A DNA stretch of 6,001 bases from FEN-1250 sp038237245 (GTDB lineage Bacteria; Gemmatimonadota; Gemmatimonadetes; Gemmatimonadales; Gemmatimonadaceae), in assembly GCA_038237245.1 (NCBI GenBank), contig JBBRYY010000153.1:1-6001 (forward strand). The letters run 5' to 3'. A program made the translations under genes and the position numbers. Of this stretch, positions 5,581 to 6,001 are shown one piece after another (the first letter of the stretch is position 1; every line of letters begins with the position of its first letter). The notes under the pieces are model-generated. The model had not been told where the DNA came from and did not search any database. It was given only the letters and a program-made list of their open reading frames with translations.

Positions 5581-6001
5581 CTACGTATGAGTTCGGTCAG
5601 CGAGCGTGTATTCAACATACCACTCACGCGCGTGTTGCTGTACGGTCACTCCGCGCAGGAGGCCGGCCGCGATCAGCATCTCGTGCGCCGGTTGCAAGAC
5701 GCGCTGGAGGTGCGATGGATAACGCTGCGCGAGGGGAAGCTGTTCTGCCAGGTGCGACAGGGTAACGCGCCAGAGCTCGGATCCCTCCTCGTGGGCGACC
5801 TCGACTAGCCGGTACAGCCGGCGCGCCACCGGTGATGACAGCGCCATGTACTGTGCGGCGGACAGTAGCACCGTGTGTCCCGCAGCGATGTTTGCCCGGG
5901 CAATCGGAGACATCGTGACATAAGCCTCCCCTGGCTCGGCCGCTGGAAAGGCGGAAAAGAGGCCGAGCTGGTCACGGTCGGCGAAGCGGCGGCGCTCGAT
6001 C
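5581..6001 (-). CDS. Replication-initiator-A-like winged-helix protein, 5' end beyond window
   Basis: The reading frame is open from the TAG at 5583-5581 to the right edge, giving 139 visible residues. The first Met at 5913 is preceded in frame by 29 codons with mostly G/C third positions, encoding segments such as FADRDQLGLFSAFP and GEAYVTMSPIAR. I therefore treat the gene as 5'-truncated rather than starting at 5913. A GGGGAGG eleven bases before that ATG keeps the short form possible. The core (LSAAQYMALSSPVARRLYRL, then WRVTLSHLAEQLPL and HLQRVLQPAHEMLIAAGLL) has the helix pattern of a winged helix. It resembles the replication initiator protein A family (plasmid Rep-type DNA-binding proteins), ending in a beta-hairpin-like WYVEYTLA. 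It is followed 57 bp later by the 64-residue gene. In this chromosomal-looking setting it may be a transcription factor or a relic of a replicon rather than an active initiator. The family call is from recognition only. Confidence 0.6.
   Translation of the reverse strand, partial: IERRRFADRDQLGLFSAFPAAEPGEAYVTMSPIARANIAAGHTVLLSAAQYMALSSPVARRLYRLVEVAHEEGSELWRVTLSHLAEQLPLAQRYPSHLQRVLQPAHEMLIAAGLLRGVTVQQHAREWYVEYTLADRTHT

Noticed and set aside
5317..5808. Plus-strand frame of 163 codons across the small gene and the initiator-like gene
   Set aside because: It is antisense to two frames with better protein-like sequence, and no ribosome site or domain supports it.

Overview
The window is GC-rich (codon third positions mostly G or C) and densely coding. 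Gene content and protein style suggest a soil-type, Gram-negative bacterium, most likely Gemmatimonadota. This is an impression from the proteins (a bacterial ENPP-type phosphodiesterase, an S41 protease with a long C-terminal extension, a TolB-like lipoprotein, a replication-initiator-A-like protein). No rRNA, tRNA or other taxonomic marker is present to prove it.

Layout. Positions 1-999 (+) hold the 3' part of a secreted or periplasmic nucleotide pyrophosphatase/phosphodiesterase whose N-terminus lies left of the window. It converges on a minus-strand cluster across a 204-bp gap (1000-1203) that contains foldback structures, one of them a plausible terminator for the minus strand. From 5234 down to 1204 four minus-strand genes run head to tail with gaps of 9, 33 and 2 bp: an S41 C-terminal-processing peptidase (PDZ plus Ser-Lys-Gln active site), a six-bladed TolB-like lipoprotein propeller, an SPFH/stomatin-type membrane protein (paraslipin/QmcA class), and a 73-residue CxxC/CxxC zinc-ribbon protein that starts with GTG. 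Upstream, a 94-bp leader (5235-5328) carries two perfect inverted repeats. Beyond it, still on the minus strand, are a 64-residue basic/beta-rich hypothetical protein (5329-5523) and the C-terminal part of a replication-initiator-A-like winged-helix protein (5581 to the right edge, open through the window end).

How the genes may work together. The cluster spacing implies one transcript. All three large products are expected at or beyond the cytoplasmic membrane: a periplasmic processing protease, a periplasm-facing lipoprotein scaffold and a membrane-microdomain protein. The zinc-ribbon protein is the only likely cytoplasmic member. A shared role in envelope protein quality control is reasonable but inferred. 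There is no CRISPR array, transposase, RNA gene or obvious prophage, and no gene-free stretch over 300 bp. Most of the window is ordinary chromosomal sequence. The points most worth a second look are the gene combination in the cluster, the unassigned zinc-ribbon partner of the SPFH protein, the plasmid-type initiator homologue in a housekeeping setting, and the structured leader.
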